Made by a program: the position numbers and the translations under genes. Positions 21,707 through 34,316 of a stretch of 64,000 bases of DNA are shown here, one piece after another (position 1 is the stretch's first letter; every line of letters starts with the position of its first letter). The notes under the pieces were generated by a model. It saw only the letters and a list, made by a program, of their open reading frames with translations. It made no database searches and was not told the DNA's origin. The DNA comes from Cryptomeria japonica (lineage: Eukaryota; Streptophyta; Pinopsida; Cupressales; Cupressaceae), in assembly GCF_030272615.1 (NCBI RefSeq), contig NC_081410.1, positions 284,579,957 through 284,643,956 of the forward strand, in the 5' to 3' direction.

Positions 21707-23970
21707 TTACCACTGACTTAGTGTTAACCTTAGTTGTATTTGTCAAAACAGTCCTATCAGGAATCTTATCTTTGTTACTAGACTTATCCTTTAATGCAGA
21801 TTGTAAGAGATCTATTTGTCCAGGAATAGAAAGAGAATCCCACATACTGATTGAAACATTCATTTTCTTCATGTTTTCAACAATATTAAAAGGCACAATA
21901 TCATGTACCTTTTGTTGGACCTTAGGAACAACGAGGTCTTCTTGCACTTGTGGCAGTTCTTTGTCAGCCACTTGAGGATTTCTTTGCAATATTTGAGTTA
22001 TTGGTGGAGTAGATGGTCCTACAACTGCTGCATTTTTATCTTTATTCGTTGGCTCATTATCCGACATTCTGATTGAAACATTCATTTTCTTCATGTTTTC
22101 AATAATATTAAAAGGCACAGTAGCATGTACCTTAGGAACAACAGGGTTTCCTTGTAGTTGTGGCAGTTCTTTGGCAGCCACTTGAGTATTTCTTTGTAAT
22201 ATTTGAGTAATTGGTGGAGTAGATGGTCTTGCAACTATTGCATTTTATCTTTATTCACTGGCTCATTATCAAGAGCTCTCTTCTTTGCTCTTGTATTTGC
22301 TACAACTGGAAGATCATCTCTATTCACACCACAAAACTCCTCACTCTGCTAGTTGATGAAAGTGGCATCAACTGGAAGCACATCTTGTTGTTGCTCAGGT
22401 TTGCCATCAGGTAAAGGCTGCAAACTTGAAGAACTCCAAACCATCAATGCTTGGTTGATGACTCCATTGGAACATGTGGCCTGATTATGAGGTTGGTTGC
22501 ATGGATAGCACCACTCATACTCAACTACAAGTTTATTCTAGGCTAGAACAATCTCTTACCATATTTAAAGGTGTAGCTGGAACAATCTCTTACCATATTT
22601 AAAGGTGTAGGTGCATAAGGCCTAAAAGCTCTTCGGTTGACATTCTGCCCAGCAACAAAATTATTACCTAGATAAGGTTGCCGATTACCTTGGTACTATG
22701 TATCTTGGTTCTGCTACTAGAAAGGTTGATTTGCAGCTTAGTTTTGAGGTTGGTAAGGTTGCCTTCTTTGAAATTGCTGCTTTTTAAGGCTTACCAACTC
22801 ATTACTAGAGGTTTGTAATAAGTTTTCTATCTTTTGTTGACTAATTTTTATCTCTCGTAGCTCCTGAGAAAGTCCCACAACTACTATTTCTTAGTCAAAA
22901 ACAACTAGTAAAGAGGTAAAAGGAGGTACTTGCAATGGCATATTAGGTTGAATATCTGGGAAGATGGGCATAGGAGGCCTAGGTGCAATCTTAATAGCCT
23001 GGATAAGACTATTTTTGATCTAACAACAATATCATAAGCTTGGGGTAGCGAATGACCCCACATAGATTGAATCATGATAGAGATACATTATTTAAGCTTT
23101 TCAAATAATAAAGAAAATCATGGTCTATTGAAGGCCTTACCATAATAGGAATCATGTTCTATGTCTTCTAAAAGTGGGTGTTGAAATCTATCATTTTCTC
23201 TTGAGGAGCTCTCCTGATAATGGTAAGCTCTACTAAAGACAAGTGAGAAAACTTGTCTTCAAAGAACTTTGTTAACGCATCTCCCAAAAAGTACCATGTA
23301 TTTATTGAACCAACTGCTAAAATCTTGAACCATTGAAGGGATTTGCCTTTCAATGAGGTTGCAAGAAGCCTCAAAGCTACATCCTCTTTAGTGATATGAT
23401 GTACATTGCACAAAGTTACAACATCCCTGATATGCTCAAAAGAGGTAGTCTGCCCTTCTCCTATGAAATCAGGTAGGCTTTTCAAGGCTGCCAAAGGATA
23501 TCATGATGTTGGGTAAGATTAAGGGGGCTACCTTGATTAAAAGGCACAAAAGCAATCTACCTTGCCATTCTAGCTGCTTAAGCTGGTACCACTAGAAATA
23601 CTACTGGAATAGAAACTATTGATGCAGAAGATGAAGCAAATAGAGGGTTGGTCCTGACTAAAAAATTAGGTTGAGAATTGGTTGAAAGAGATAAATAAGA
23701 TTGAAAAAATTAATTTGGGATTTCAAAAGAATTTTCAGTTGGTATATCCGCTGAAATTCCAACTAAATCTTCTGTTGCATTCTTAGTATTTTTTGTTGTC
23801 CTTGTCCTTCTTTGAGATTGGGGAAGCTCAACAAATTCAAATGAACAATCACTTTGCCTAGTTTGATATTTTTTTATGAAACACAAACAATACTGATCCC
23901 ATAAAAAAAACTCAATAAAGTTGCCAAGTATGCAAATAAGACCTCCTACGGGTAAACTTGTTGATTGCAT
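21707..23970 (-). pseudogene. gag: Gypsy C Gag relic
   Basis: The N-terminus is near 23970. A basic piece with FEFVELPQSQRRTRTT follows, like ENIELPPSQRSWK of Gypsy E. The capsid-like part at 23168-23494 has the retrotransposon-gag pattern (FEHIRDVVTLCNVHH, ALRLLATSLKGKSLQWF, FEDKFSHLSLVELT). A knuckle WCYPCNQPHNQATC at about 22460-22505 has CX2CX3HX4C spacing. The rest is glutamine-rich, followed by a spacer containing an in-frame duplication at 21850-22280. Multiple stops and frameshifts occur. Gag would build the particle. Confidence 0.75.
21850..22280 (-). repeat. Tandem duplication of about 222 bp in Gypsy C gag spacer
   Basis: ATTGAAACATTCATTTTCTT occurs at 21850 and 22072, and similarity continues through GGTGGAGTAGATGGTC in both copies. 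The offset is a multiple of three at the start, so both copies stay readable as ENMKKMNVSI repeats in the protein. Copies differ by substitutions and small indels. Confidence 0.8.
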
Positions 23971-24020
23971 ACCATCACCAACAAGAAAATTTAAGACTTA
24001 TCTTAAAATTTGTCAGCAAG

Positions 24021-24038
24021 GTCCCACCGGGTGTGCCA
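24021..24038 (-). other. Primer-binding-site-like sequence of Gypsy C
   Basis: The minus strand reads TGGCACACCCGGTGGGAC. Gypsy E has TGGCATGCCCGGTGGGAC in the same place (48323). TGG followed by a sequence able to pair with a tRNA 3' end is the expected form. I cannot name the tRNA with confidence. Confidence 0.65.
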
Positions 24039-24040
24039 AA

Positions 24041-24255
24041 ACTATTAGGTCTCAAATGTGCACCCTTGTTAAATTCCTGAAAACTTAACACTTTTAAGGT
24101 AACATGGGAACAACCAAAGGTTGTGGGTCACCTATGGCTTGGTTGAGCCTCCAGATTAGGCCAGTTCATGCTTGAATATTCCTTTCATGCATAATGGAGG
24201 AAAAGCATCAAATTGTAGAATATAGCCTTGAAGGAATAACCTTACATAATAGTGT
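24041..24255 (-). repeat. Gypsy C 5' LTR, inner part (inferred)
   Basis: This sequence lies between the PBS-like site and Copia F, so by position it is the 3' portion of the C 5' LTR. No second LTR is available for comparison. Confidence 0.45.
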
Positions 24256-25512
24256 TGTTAGGATAATCGGTGAACAACTGAGAGAAGGGGGTGAATCAAT
24301 TGTTAACAGATTATATCATTTAATCTACTTAATATCCTTTAACCAAATTAAGTACTGATAAAATAGAAATAGATACGGGTAAGCAATAAAACTTAAAAAT
24401 GAAACAGATAATCAATACAATGCAACCATACCACATAACACCATGATTTGTACATGGAAAACCCAGAAAGGGGGAAACCATAGTGGGAAGCCTACCCATA
24501 GTTAGATGATACTTCTATAGAAAGTTTGTGATACAATGAGGGGCATACACATGCAGGAAGGCACACTTCCTAGAGCATACTGCTCATTAGAAAAGAGTCT
24601 CACTGACTATAGAGAGGCTATAACCACCTCAAGATAAATAGACAACAATCCAATAGAGTAAATTGCCAGAGATAGCATCTACCATGCTTGATTACAATCC
24701 CGATTAAGCTCAATACCAGAGGCCTTTGACCTCTTCCTTAATCCTAAATTGATCACCTATGATCGACCAAATCTCCTTCAGATATGATATTGCATTTCAA
24801 GACCATGAATACTTTTTCATTCCCATCCATGATCTACAGTGAGATCTTACATCATTTTATACCAACCTTAAGGCCTAAACCAATTAGGTCGGCCACCTAA
24901 AATATAGTACAATAAGATCATTCCATAAATCCATATTACAATGATATGCTACATCGGCTTAAGCCCAAAACAACAATAACCAATCCATAGAACATCCTGA
25001 AACATCCCGGTAACATGTAGAATACATGTTAACATGATACTGGTCCATAACCTAGATAGGCACCAAACCTATTCTAGGTCCACCATGCCAAAGCAATGTT
25101 TTCAAGAAGTTGAAGCATGATCAAAGAACATCTTTAGTATCCTGAAATCCATTTAGAAGCTGCACCAACACCACTTATGCATCCTGTCAAGATTCCTCAG
25201 TAAAAACTCTATCAGTTAAACCTTAAACCAATGTCGGTAAGGGTTTACAAGAGTGTATGATAGCATCTGATTACCAAGTCAATACCAACTGACCAAAACA
25301 TTCTCAAGGAACATGTAACACATAAAATCAAACATACTCCATTTATCCAAACATGCTGGAAGTTTCCAACAGATAGTCTCTTCTGCTGGTAACACTAGAT
25401 CTTCTACCAGTAGCCAAAACCTATCTGTCAGTAATCAACCATAACAACTAGTGTTGACATCAATGACAAAACATCAATGCAACACATAATCAATTCATGC
25501 ATAATGCCAACA
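24256..25512 (-). repeat. Copia F 3' LTR (1257 bp)
   Basis: On the plus strand it starts TGTTAGGATAATCGG and ends ATAATGCCAACA, i.e. TG...CA termini in minus orientation. The end is fixed by the adjoining polypurine tract. It carries the GGGGGTGAATCAATTGTTA end block and the CCATGATTTGTACATGGAAA block also seen in Copia A and at 44099. Confidence 0.9.
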
Positions 25513-25513
25513 A

Positions 25514-25524
25514 TCTCCCCCTTT
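25514..25524 (-). other. Polypurine tract of Copia F
   Basis: The minus strand reads AAAGGGGGAGA immediately before the 3' LTR, identical to Copia B. Two further pyrimidine runs on the plus strand (near 25587 and 25632) may be extra tracts. Confidence 0.85.
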
Positions 25525-25819
25525 GGCATTGATGACAACACTAGATGTGAAAAAACATCTAAGTACCAAGAAATGCCAAACAAGTCTCCCCCTGTGGAAG
25601 ACAACCAACAATATCTTGAATATCAATATCTCTCCCCTTTTGAGATCAATGCCAAAAACATGACAAAAATATCAAAGCAAGAATATAAACCTCTGTATCT
25701 CAAAGCTGACTACTCCCACTGAGTAGTAGCACCACACATCAGTGTCAGAATGAATAATATTTCTGATAATGTATGTTGAACCGATGACAAATTGCATCAA
25801 TCAAGTCTCTATCAGAGAG

Positions 25820-27478
25820 GAAAAAACCCCTAACCTGTCTCTCAAATAATCAAATGATTCCTTAGTCAGCGGTTTAGTGAATATTTCTACAATCTATTCT
25901 TTAGTGTTCACATAAACCAATTTGACTTCCTTTCCTTCTACCTTGTCCTTCAGAAAGTTATACTTTATTGATATATGCTTAGTCTTAGAGTGACATGTCA
26001 ATAGCTGCAGAGTTATCACAGTAGATAACTACCAATTCACTACAATTTACCTTCATATCCGTCAACATTTGTTTCATCGACAAGACTTGAGTGCAATTAG
26101 TTGTTGCTGCAACATACTCAACTTTTGCAGTAGATAAAGAAATGCATGATAGATTTTTGCTGATCCATGAAACCAGTTTCTTTCCAAGAAAGAAAGTTCC
26201 ACCAGAAGTGCTCTTCTTGTCATTAGTATCTCTTGCCCAATCTGAGTCAGTATATGCACATAAAGTGAATTCACCATATTTAGAATACCATAAGCCATAT
26301 TTTGTTGTTCCTTGCAAATACCAGAATATCCTCTTTACTGCACATTCATGATTTTCTTTAGGATTACTTTGATATCTTCAAAAAATCCTTACTGCATTCA
26401 TAATATCCGGTCTAGTCTGAGTCAAATATAACAGACCATGAATCATAAACTTATACCTCGTCAGATTTACCGGTGTAGAAGTATCCTTGATAGATAATTT
26501 CTCACTTGTCACCATAGGAGTACTTACTGGTTTGGAATTATCCATACCAAACTTCTTCAATAATTCCCTTAGATACTTAGTTTGACAGATAAAAATGCCT
26601 TTGTCAGTTTGAATAATCTGCAAACCTAAGAAAAATCTCATTTCACCAATCATGGACATTTCAAATTCATTCTTCATATTATTAGCAAATTCCATGCACA
26701 ATTTATCTTCTCCTCCAAAAATAATATCATCAACAAATACTTCAATAATCAGAATATTATCATCAGTAATCTTATAATATAAATTACTATTAGCACTGCC
26801 TTTCGTAAAACCAAGCTTTCAAAGATATTTATCCAACCTTGCATACCAAGCTCTAGGAGCTTGTTTCAATCCATATAAAGTTTTCTTCAATCTGTAAACC
26901 ATATCTTTATCATCTATTAGTGAAGATCCATCAGGTTGCTCAATGTATACTTCTTCCTCAAGTTCACCATTCAAAAATGCACATTCAACATCCATTTGAT
27001 AAACCTTATAGTTCTTATAAGCTGCATAGACAATAAATATTCTAACAACTTCAATTCCAGCTACAGGTGCAAATGTCTCACCATAATCAATTCCTTCCAT
27101 TTGAGAATATTCTTTACAAACCAATCTAGCCTTGTTTCTTACAACTTGACCATCCTCATTCAGTTTATTTCTAAAAACCCATTTAGTTCCAATAACATTC
27201 TTATTTTTAGGCTGGGGAGCTAAAGTCCAAGTCTCATTCTTCTCTATTTGATCTAATTCATCATCCATAGCCTTTAAGCAATGTTTATCTTTACAAGATT
27301 CAATAACATATGTTGGTTCAATTTGAGAAATAAGACATACCTCTTCATTTGCCAATATTAATCTTGTCATAACTCCCTTGTTCCTATCTCCAATGATTTG
27401 ATCTTTAGAATGATTTAATCTTACATACCTTGGTGTCTTCTGAACTTTAGGTTCACTGCTCTGATCATCAATCACCAA
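25820..27478 (-). pseudogene. pol: Copia F reverse transcriptase and RNase H relic
   Basis: The frame opens at the RT linker ([13 protein letters not shown]) and runs through [22 protein letters not shown] and [10 protein letters not shown]. The active site FVDDIIFGGEDKL is near 26715. Later parts include FFLGLQIIQTDKGIFICQTK, HGLLYLTQTRPDIM and the RNase H with CAYTDSDWARD, STAKVEYVA and VIYCDNSAAIDM. It ends with HSKTKHISIKY and IVEIFTKPLTK near 25870. All pieces are in one frame with a handful of stops (about 26818, 26376, 25985 and others). RT and RNase H catalytic acids are legible. It would copy RNA to DNA if intact. Protease and integrase are deleted from this copy. Confidence 0.9.
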
Positions 27479-27499
27479 GGTTTAATCTTACAATAGTCT

Positions 27500-28746
27500 T
27501 AGTTTCCTATACCAGTTAATCTTGAGAGGGGGGGGTGAATCAATTGTTAGCTAGATTATATCATTTAATCCACTTAATATCCTTTAACCAGTAAAACAAA
27601 AATAGGTACCAGTAAGCAATAAAGCTTAACAATGAAATAGATAATCCACACAATGCAACCATACCACATAGCACCATGATTTGTACATGGAAAACTAGGA
27701 AAGGTAAAAACCATGATGGGAAGCCTACCCACAATCAGATGATACTTCTGCAAAATGTATGTGATACAATGACGGGCCTGCACATGCAGGTTGACACAGT
27801 GCCTAGAGTGTACTACTCATTAGAAAAGAGTCTCATTGACTACATAGAGGTTATAACTACCTCAAGATAAATGGACAACAATCCAATAGAGTGAACTGCA
27901 AGAGATAACATCTACCATGCCTGATTATAGTCTTGGTTAAGCTCAATACCAGAGGCCTTTGACCTCTTCCTTAATCCCAAATTGATCACCTATGATCAAC
28001 CAAATCTCCTTTGCATATGATATTGCATTTCAAGACCACGAATACTTTTTCATTCCCATCCCATGATCTACAATGAGATCTTACATCATTTTATACCAAC
28101 CCTAAGGCCTAAACCAATTAGGTCGGCCACCTAAAAGATATTGCAATAAGATCATTACATAAATCCATATTACAATGATATTCCATGTCGGCTTAAGACC
28201 AAAACAACAATAACCAATCCATACAACATCCTGAAACATCTAGGTAACGTGTAGAGTACATGTTAACATGATACCGGTCCATAACCTAGATAGGCACTAG
28301 ACCTATTCTGGGTCCTGCATACCAAAGCAATGTCTTCAAGCAATTGAAGCACGATCAAAGAACATCTTCAGCATCCTAAAATCCATCTAGAAGCCACACC
28401 AACACCACTTATGCATCCTGTCTTGATTCTTTAGTGAAAGCTCTACCAGTTAAACCTTAAACCAATGCTGGTAAGGGTTTACAAGAGTGTATGATAGCAT
28501 CCGATTACCAAGTCAATACCAACTGACAAAAACATGCTCAAGGAACATGTAACACATAAAATCAAACATACTCCATTGATCGAAACATGTTGGAAGTATC
28601 CAACAGATAGTCTCTTCTACCGCTAACACTAGATCTTCTATCGGTAACCAAAACCCATCTTCCGGTAATCAACCATAATAGCTAGTGTTGACATCAATGA
28701 AAAAACATCAATGCAACACATAATCAATTCATCCATAATGCCAACA
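27500..28746 (-). repeat. Copia F 5' LTR, inner end damaged
   Basis: It aligns with 24256-25512 along most of its length and ends CATAATGCCAACA at 28746. At its inner end the expected TGTTAGGATAACC is not present; only CCAGTTAATCTTGAGAGG is similar. The deletion that removed gag to integrase probably clipped the LTR border. Confidence 0.85.
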
Positions 28747-29870
28747 AGTTTTTCACAAGAAGGCTTTGATGAAGCAAAAGCAGAAGGACATAATCATGAC
28801 TGAAAAAATTTCCAATCGATTACACAACTTATGACCTATGTAGAGTAAAGACAAACTTGAATAAGATTTAGAAATGAGACATAAACTCAAGGTTTTTGAA
28901 ATAAAACACAAAATCTAACATCAATCACCAAACTGCACACAAGATACAAATCACAAGGTAGATCCAAAGTTTGATATATTATGCTTCCAAGGCATCAAAG
29001 AAAAGACTCTCCAAGAGATACAAAAAAAATCACAAGCACAATGTGAAGGATATAATGTGTTACATCACCTAGGCTTCCCCCCTCAAATGAGTGACAAATA
29101 GTCACTTATACAAAAGCTTCCCAAAATTCAAATTCAAATTTTGGCTCCAAGAATGGTGTGTTGTTATGAACTCCAAGTCTTTCCTTTAAATCAAGGACCT
29201 AATTGAAAGTAGACTTCCTCCAAACTGCTCAAGAAGTAATCAAATTGAAAACAACCTCTTGGGTCGAATTCAATCAAAAATCCCTCCAAAATAGGGATGA
29301 AACTAAAAGACTGTAGTAGTTAACTTCCTAAAAATGCCCTTTGATTGAACCTTCAACTACTTGGACTCTCTAACTGGACCCAAACTGTCAATTAGGTGGC
29401 CAAAATACTTACTCTAACTCCCACAAATCTGCAAAACTCTAAGATTCAAACTAAAACTTTAAAACACAACTAAGCCTTGACTTGATTTCATCTCTTATCC
29501 TTTCCCACTTGGCAATTCCTATTTTGCATTTCAAAATAATATTTATTTAAGGTGATTCATAAATATCACTTGAATAAATATTTTACAAGTTTATAATGCA
29601 AAACAAAGAAAATTTATATAACCCCCCTAAAAAATATGACTTAAACATAATTTAAGTGTTAATTAAACATTTATGCATGAGCTACACAACATTTTCAGAA
29701 TAAGGCATTGTTTAATTAGAAGAAAATAAAACACAAGCCATTATTTCATCGAGCACTTAGGGTTTGCAAAACCTAAGCAACAGAGAAGGGTAAAAAGATG
29801 AAAAGATATTTCATCTTTTCATTTACTGCTTGATGTTTGAGGGCACCTCCAAGGTAGTGCTAGGTTTTAC
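28747..29870 (-). repeat. Gypsy C 5' LTR, outer part (inferred)
   Basis: This is the continuation of 24041-24255 on the far side of Copia F. It has no coding capacity. A possible LTR border is GGTTTTACA at about 29870, giving TGTAAAACC as the minus-strand start. Total LTR length would be about 1.3 kb. Assignment rests on position only. Confidence 0.4.
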
Positions 29871-32800
29871 AGATGAATCTGCATTTTTGGAGGTTGAATA
29901 TTTGTGTCTCTACTGAAGATTTACATTGGGTAAGCTCTCTATGCTTTGGATCTACATCTTTTATGAAGGGTTTTGCATATCTTTTATGGTCTGTGACTGA
30001 TGACCATGGCTACCATGACTGTATTTTGGTCTTTTTACAGTTTTGGTTCTTTTGTGAAAGCTCTCAATATTGATCATTCCTTGAATATTGTTTCTTACTG
30101 TGTATTTCATGGCTTCATACATTTTTTCTTGACTGGCTTTCATCCTTTTTTACCATATATGACTGTCATGAATTACCTTGCTATCTCTGGTTACTTATTG
30201 TATTTGATGCCTCTTCATGTTCTGAAGACCTCAAGCTGCTTATGGTAGTCCCTTTTGGAGAAGTTGCTGCAGTGAAAATGTATCATACCACTAATATTTG
30301 ATGTTGACTTAGGGTAATCCATGTGTTTGAAATATTGGGATATCTCCATACTAGAGTTTGACACCTTGGAAACCACTATTGAGCTGACACTATACCTGGA
30401 GATGTTGATTCATTATTGTAAAATACCTTCAATTTCCTTATTGATTGTTAATTGTGGGTCTTGCAAATGGTGCTATAGACATTGTTAACTTTGATCTCGA
30501 GTGCATGAATTTCTCTTACAGGTCATATGATGAATGAGCTTTGTGACCATATGATTGTTATACTATTTTGGTAGAAATACTATTTACTCCCATGGTTATC
30601 TTGTTATTGTTGAACTGGAGAGTGTTAATGTTCTTCTTTTCACCGTGCTTTAAGACTGTAAACTAAGACAATCTCTGCCTTTAACACTCACTATCTTACC
30701 TGAGAATGTGAATGTCCTTTTCAAGGACTTGAGTTACTACCATAAATGTCTAGATTATGGTCATTAGTTGAGAAGTGTCTCTTTTGACATTATATCTTGA
30801 TACCACTGTCATATTTATAGATGCATACTTCACCATACACATAAATCCTCCTGAAATTGACTGTCATGGTTCTGATTCATGCACACTTAAGCTATATTGT
30901 GGTGGTGATCTGAGAAAAGACATTTAACTATTCTTTTATAACTAATGTGATCCTGTGGCTTCCTTTTTTGGCTTTGAAGAATTTTATGTATTAAAAGTGT
31001 TTGCCCATTCACCTTCATGACTACAAACAATGTCACAGTCTTGACTTACACATCGCCTTTTGACATTGTTTACTCTCTTCATTGTGAATGCATTTTTGTG
31101 CACTATTTCTTTTTCTCACAATGGTACTCACTGTCTTTACATTTTGACACTATCCTTTGGTGACCTTTGTAATTGTGACTATCTTTGTTATCCCCATGAT
31201 AATCCATCTATTGTCAAACACTGTCATCTATTTCTGTAATTGCAAATGTTCTTGTTATTCATGACATGAGTATTGTAGTTGTCCCTATTGTTATGTAGAT
31301 TTTGTGGTGACCTTTGTATAGACTGCTACCATGCATTGTGCATCTTTACATTAATGATTATCATTGATATCACTTCCTTTCTGGATTGTCAAATACATCT
31401 TCATTACCTACATAGTGGCTTCTTTGGCATGCTATATGTCTTTATCTTCAAAAATCCATCAATTCTCTCTTGATTGTATGTGTATGAATGCGACTCCTCT
31501 TTGAATAACTGTAGGAGCTCTATTTATCAGTAATATGATTGTTCCTTATTTGAATTTTTTTTACCGCAAATACCACTGTGTTCAAGAATTGGATAAGTGA
31601 TTGTATTCAATGTGTCTAGCTTCTATAGGCTTACAAGAGATATATTTTTCCCTCATTAATATCACAATCCCTTTGAATTACACTATACTTGTCTAGAGAT
31701 TCAGTACAATACTATCATAAATACCCTTTTGTAGCTTTGATTTTGTGAGATAACTGTTTATGGGTATATGTTGCACCTATGTCACCATTGTGACTTACTA
31801 CTCTATTCTGAAACTGCATCATTGAGTTGACTATTTTGAGGCTCATTTTGACTCTGTAGGACTAAATCCACCATCTTAGCATTATGACCTAGTTCTATCA
31901 AGATATATAAGACTCTCAGAGCTTTATGACTGAGAAATGGTTGTCACTGTGTGGTTGATTTGGACTGAGATGACTAGTGACTCTTCATTATTTTGAGCTT
32001 GCTCATTATCCTTGTGCTCACTGCTTTATTTTGGTCTACACATGACTGTATTTTCTATTCTTTATAAGGAATTTTTTGTGATGGTCACTGGCTTGAATGT
32101 CATCACTATTGAGACTCATTATTCTGTGATTATTGTTTTTTTATCTTTAATTTTTATTGTAACAAACACTAAAGTTGCTATCTTTGATTAGGAACACTGG
32201 TCTGACTATAGTTTTCATCCCATCACTTGGCTGCTCAAAATATGAGATGCAACTTGGAGTCTCTCATAAGTGGTTTTATATAGTAAGCTTAGGAAAGTTC
32301 AGAAATCTTTAGTTATGCATTCAGTGAACTTTCTTTAGCTTACTACATAACCCAACACAAGCATAAAAATGATTCATTTACAATTACTTATTTTATTGAA
32401 ACAAAAGGTTTCATGTGAGGTATACATATCCCTTTAATGTTCCATTATGCTTGATTCTCAGCAATAACTAATCTGATTAGACTCTTCATTTTATGCAATG
32501 ATAATGCACTAATTATTTTCCCTCCTAATCTCTAATTATCTTTTGTTTACTTGGATATGATGTAAGCACCACCATATGCATATCCTCCTCTTAACTGTTG
32601 ATACTCAGAAGTGAAATAATTTGTGAGGATAATATACATATGATGGTACTTATGCCATTGTCTTGATGACCAAAGGGTAGGTGTAAGGACACAAATTCAT
32701 GAGTTGAGATCAACCCTTGTGGGAGCCTCATTTACTCCCACTCATACATGAAATACAAGATTTGTAATAATTATTTCCCTATTTCTGCACATGAAGCAAA

Positions 32801-33299
32801 TTTGTTAAAAAAATAGTGACTCTCATGAGATGTATTAATTAATAAGACCTTGCTTTTCTTTATGAAAACCTATACCAGATATTACTAGCATATGTGATAG
32901 AGGTTAAGCATAATCAACTATTTCTTAGATCCATTGGATCTAATTATCTTTTCTATCTATGCAGGTTTCAGGAGGCTTGGAAGCAGATGGAGACCACAAC
33001 TTGACACTATGTGGACATGAGAGACACTCCAACCAGTGAAACAAGGCAATGACTAATTACCCTTGACCTCTCCTCCTTATTCTTTTAATAGATGTTCTAT
33101 CTTTGTATAGAAAAGAGTAAGGCCACTCTCATGACTTGTGTGAGAGATCAATTTAAGATTCAGTTGATTTCAGATGTACAAGAGATATGAAATCTTTTAA
33201 AGTTCAATACAAAAGAAATTTGATATTCCTTAATTGTACTTGTAGTCTTTTAATCTTTTAAAACTGAATAATGGATAAGCTTAAAATATGTACCTTTTT
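29871..33299. other. T-rich non-coding stretch, no gene found
   Basis: The plus strand is strongly T-rich. It is full of short look-alike words such as GACTGTCAT, CACTGTCAT, TTGTGACT and TTTTGACA. Open frames (29873-30073, 30000-30248, 31279-31473) are short and hydrophobic, as expected from T-rich DNA, and show no domain. It could be the inside of a very old element or an intron-like remnant; I see no splice-bounded exon with protein similarity. Confidence 0.4.
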
Positions 33300-34316
33300 A
33301 TGTAATTCATAATGCTTCAACTAAATTGAAACATAGTGAAAATTTAGTAACAGGTCTCGATATTAGTTATGTGTTCTGGTATTAGCTATTTTGTTCATGT
33401 CATTTGTATCTATTCAAGTTTCATATTGTGGTATTCTTGGTACGCATGGAATCTATACCTTTGGAGTTTGAAGATGTTGTGCTTGATTTTTTATGATAAT
33501 GGGTCAGCTTCTATGGGTCTGGATGACCCTATCCCATTCCGGTAATCTTGGCATATGCATTGACAAATGAATTATGAAAAAGGAAGTGTGTAAAGATCTT
33601 GCAGAGGCTGACGTGGTTGTTTATGTTTAAAGCTTTATTGGATAATGTGTTGAGCTAGGCCAACACATTATCTCAGTGTATGTGTCCTCTGGTATATATA
33701 AGTGTGTGTGATGTATAGGTTCAGAGATATATGAAAAGATGTATGTGTGTATGTGTGTGTAGCAACAAAGATAGCAGAGAATAAAAATGTGAAGTGTGAG
33801 TTGCAAATAATAGATACAGTTAGTACAGAATCAAAATACAGATAGTATTGCAATGTTACAGTAAGGATAGTTGTATAGAGATCTTTCATCAAATCTTCTA
33901 TAAGGTTTGTGAATTGTGATCTGAGCTTAACATTGGAATTGATCTCATGCATTTGGAGATGTAATCCCTTTTAGTTCAATCATTCCTGTTGCAGCGAGCA
34001 TTCTTGCAGTAGGCCATTTTGGTAGTGATTCATTTTTGTACTTTGGTAGTGAGCCACTCGGCACTGAGCCATCTTTTTTATAAAACACTATATAACTAGT
34101 TATATTCTCTTGAGAGTTAACCCTCTCCGTGGTTTTTCCCATTTGAAATTTCCATGTATAAAATTTGGTGTTCCTTGTGTGGCTGTATTTTTCATGTGTG
34201 TAATGCATAATTGATGAGTTTGATTTTATCAGTACAATCTTTAAGTTTGGTAAAAGTTTGAAGATTTGTGAGAACACTGATTGGTAAGAAAGTTAAGTAG
34301 CCGAACAACTACCTAC
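33300..34316 (+). repeat. LTR-like segment, plus orientation
   Basis: A TATA box at 33693-33702 is followed some 430 bases later by GTGGTTTTTCCCATTTG, then TTTCCATGTATAAAATTTGG and TGGTGTTCCTTGTG. This is the order seen in the R/U5 part of the Copia A LTR. No coding region is attached. The left border is uncertain. The right border is where an opposite LTR end begins. Confidence 0.5.
33693..33702 (+). promoter_or_regulatory. TATA box in LTR-like segment
   Basis: TATATATAAG is followed by a TG-rich stretch. Its placement upstream of the R-like block suggests it is the promoter of the LTR. Confidence 0.45.

Larger units (their letters stand above)
24256..28746 (-). mobile_element. Copia element F, internally deleted
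   Basis: Two related LTRs (24256-25512 and about 27500-28746) in minus orientation flank only RT and RNase H. Flanks AGTGT (24251-24255) and AGTTT (28747-28751) match at four of five bases and are probably the target-site duplication. Gag, protease, integrase and primer-binding site are missing: the right LTR runs almost directly into the RT linker at 27478. The LTRs look roughly 88-90% alike by eye, so the insertion is old. The element interrupts the inferred 5' LTR of Gypsy C. Pol is nearly identical in plan to Copia A. Confidence 0.85.
17541..29870 (-). mobile_element. Gypsy element C, with Copia F nested in its 5' LTR
   Basis: Read on the minus strand, the order from right to left is 5' LTR (about 29870 to 24041, interrupted), PBS-like site, gag, protease, a second RNase H, RT, degenerate RNase H, integrase. 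The pol frame ends with a stop near 17579. The 3' LTR is not found; the left side was invaded by Copia B. Its gag and pol align with Gypsy E at 48489-50335 and 62413-64000, so the two are one family. The gene order protease, RNase H, RT is unusual. Many stops and frameshifts show it is an old, dead copy. Confidence 0.8.
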
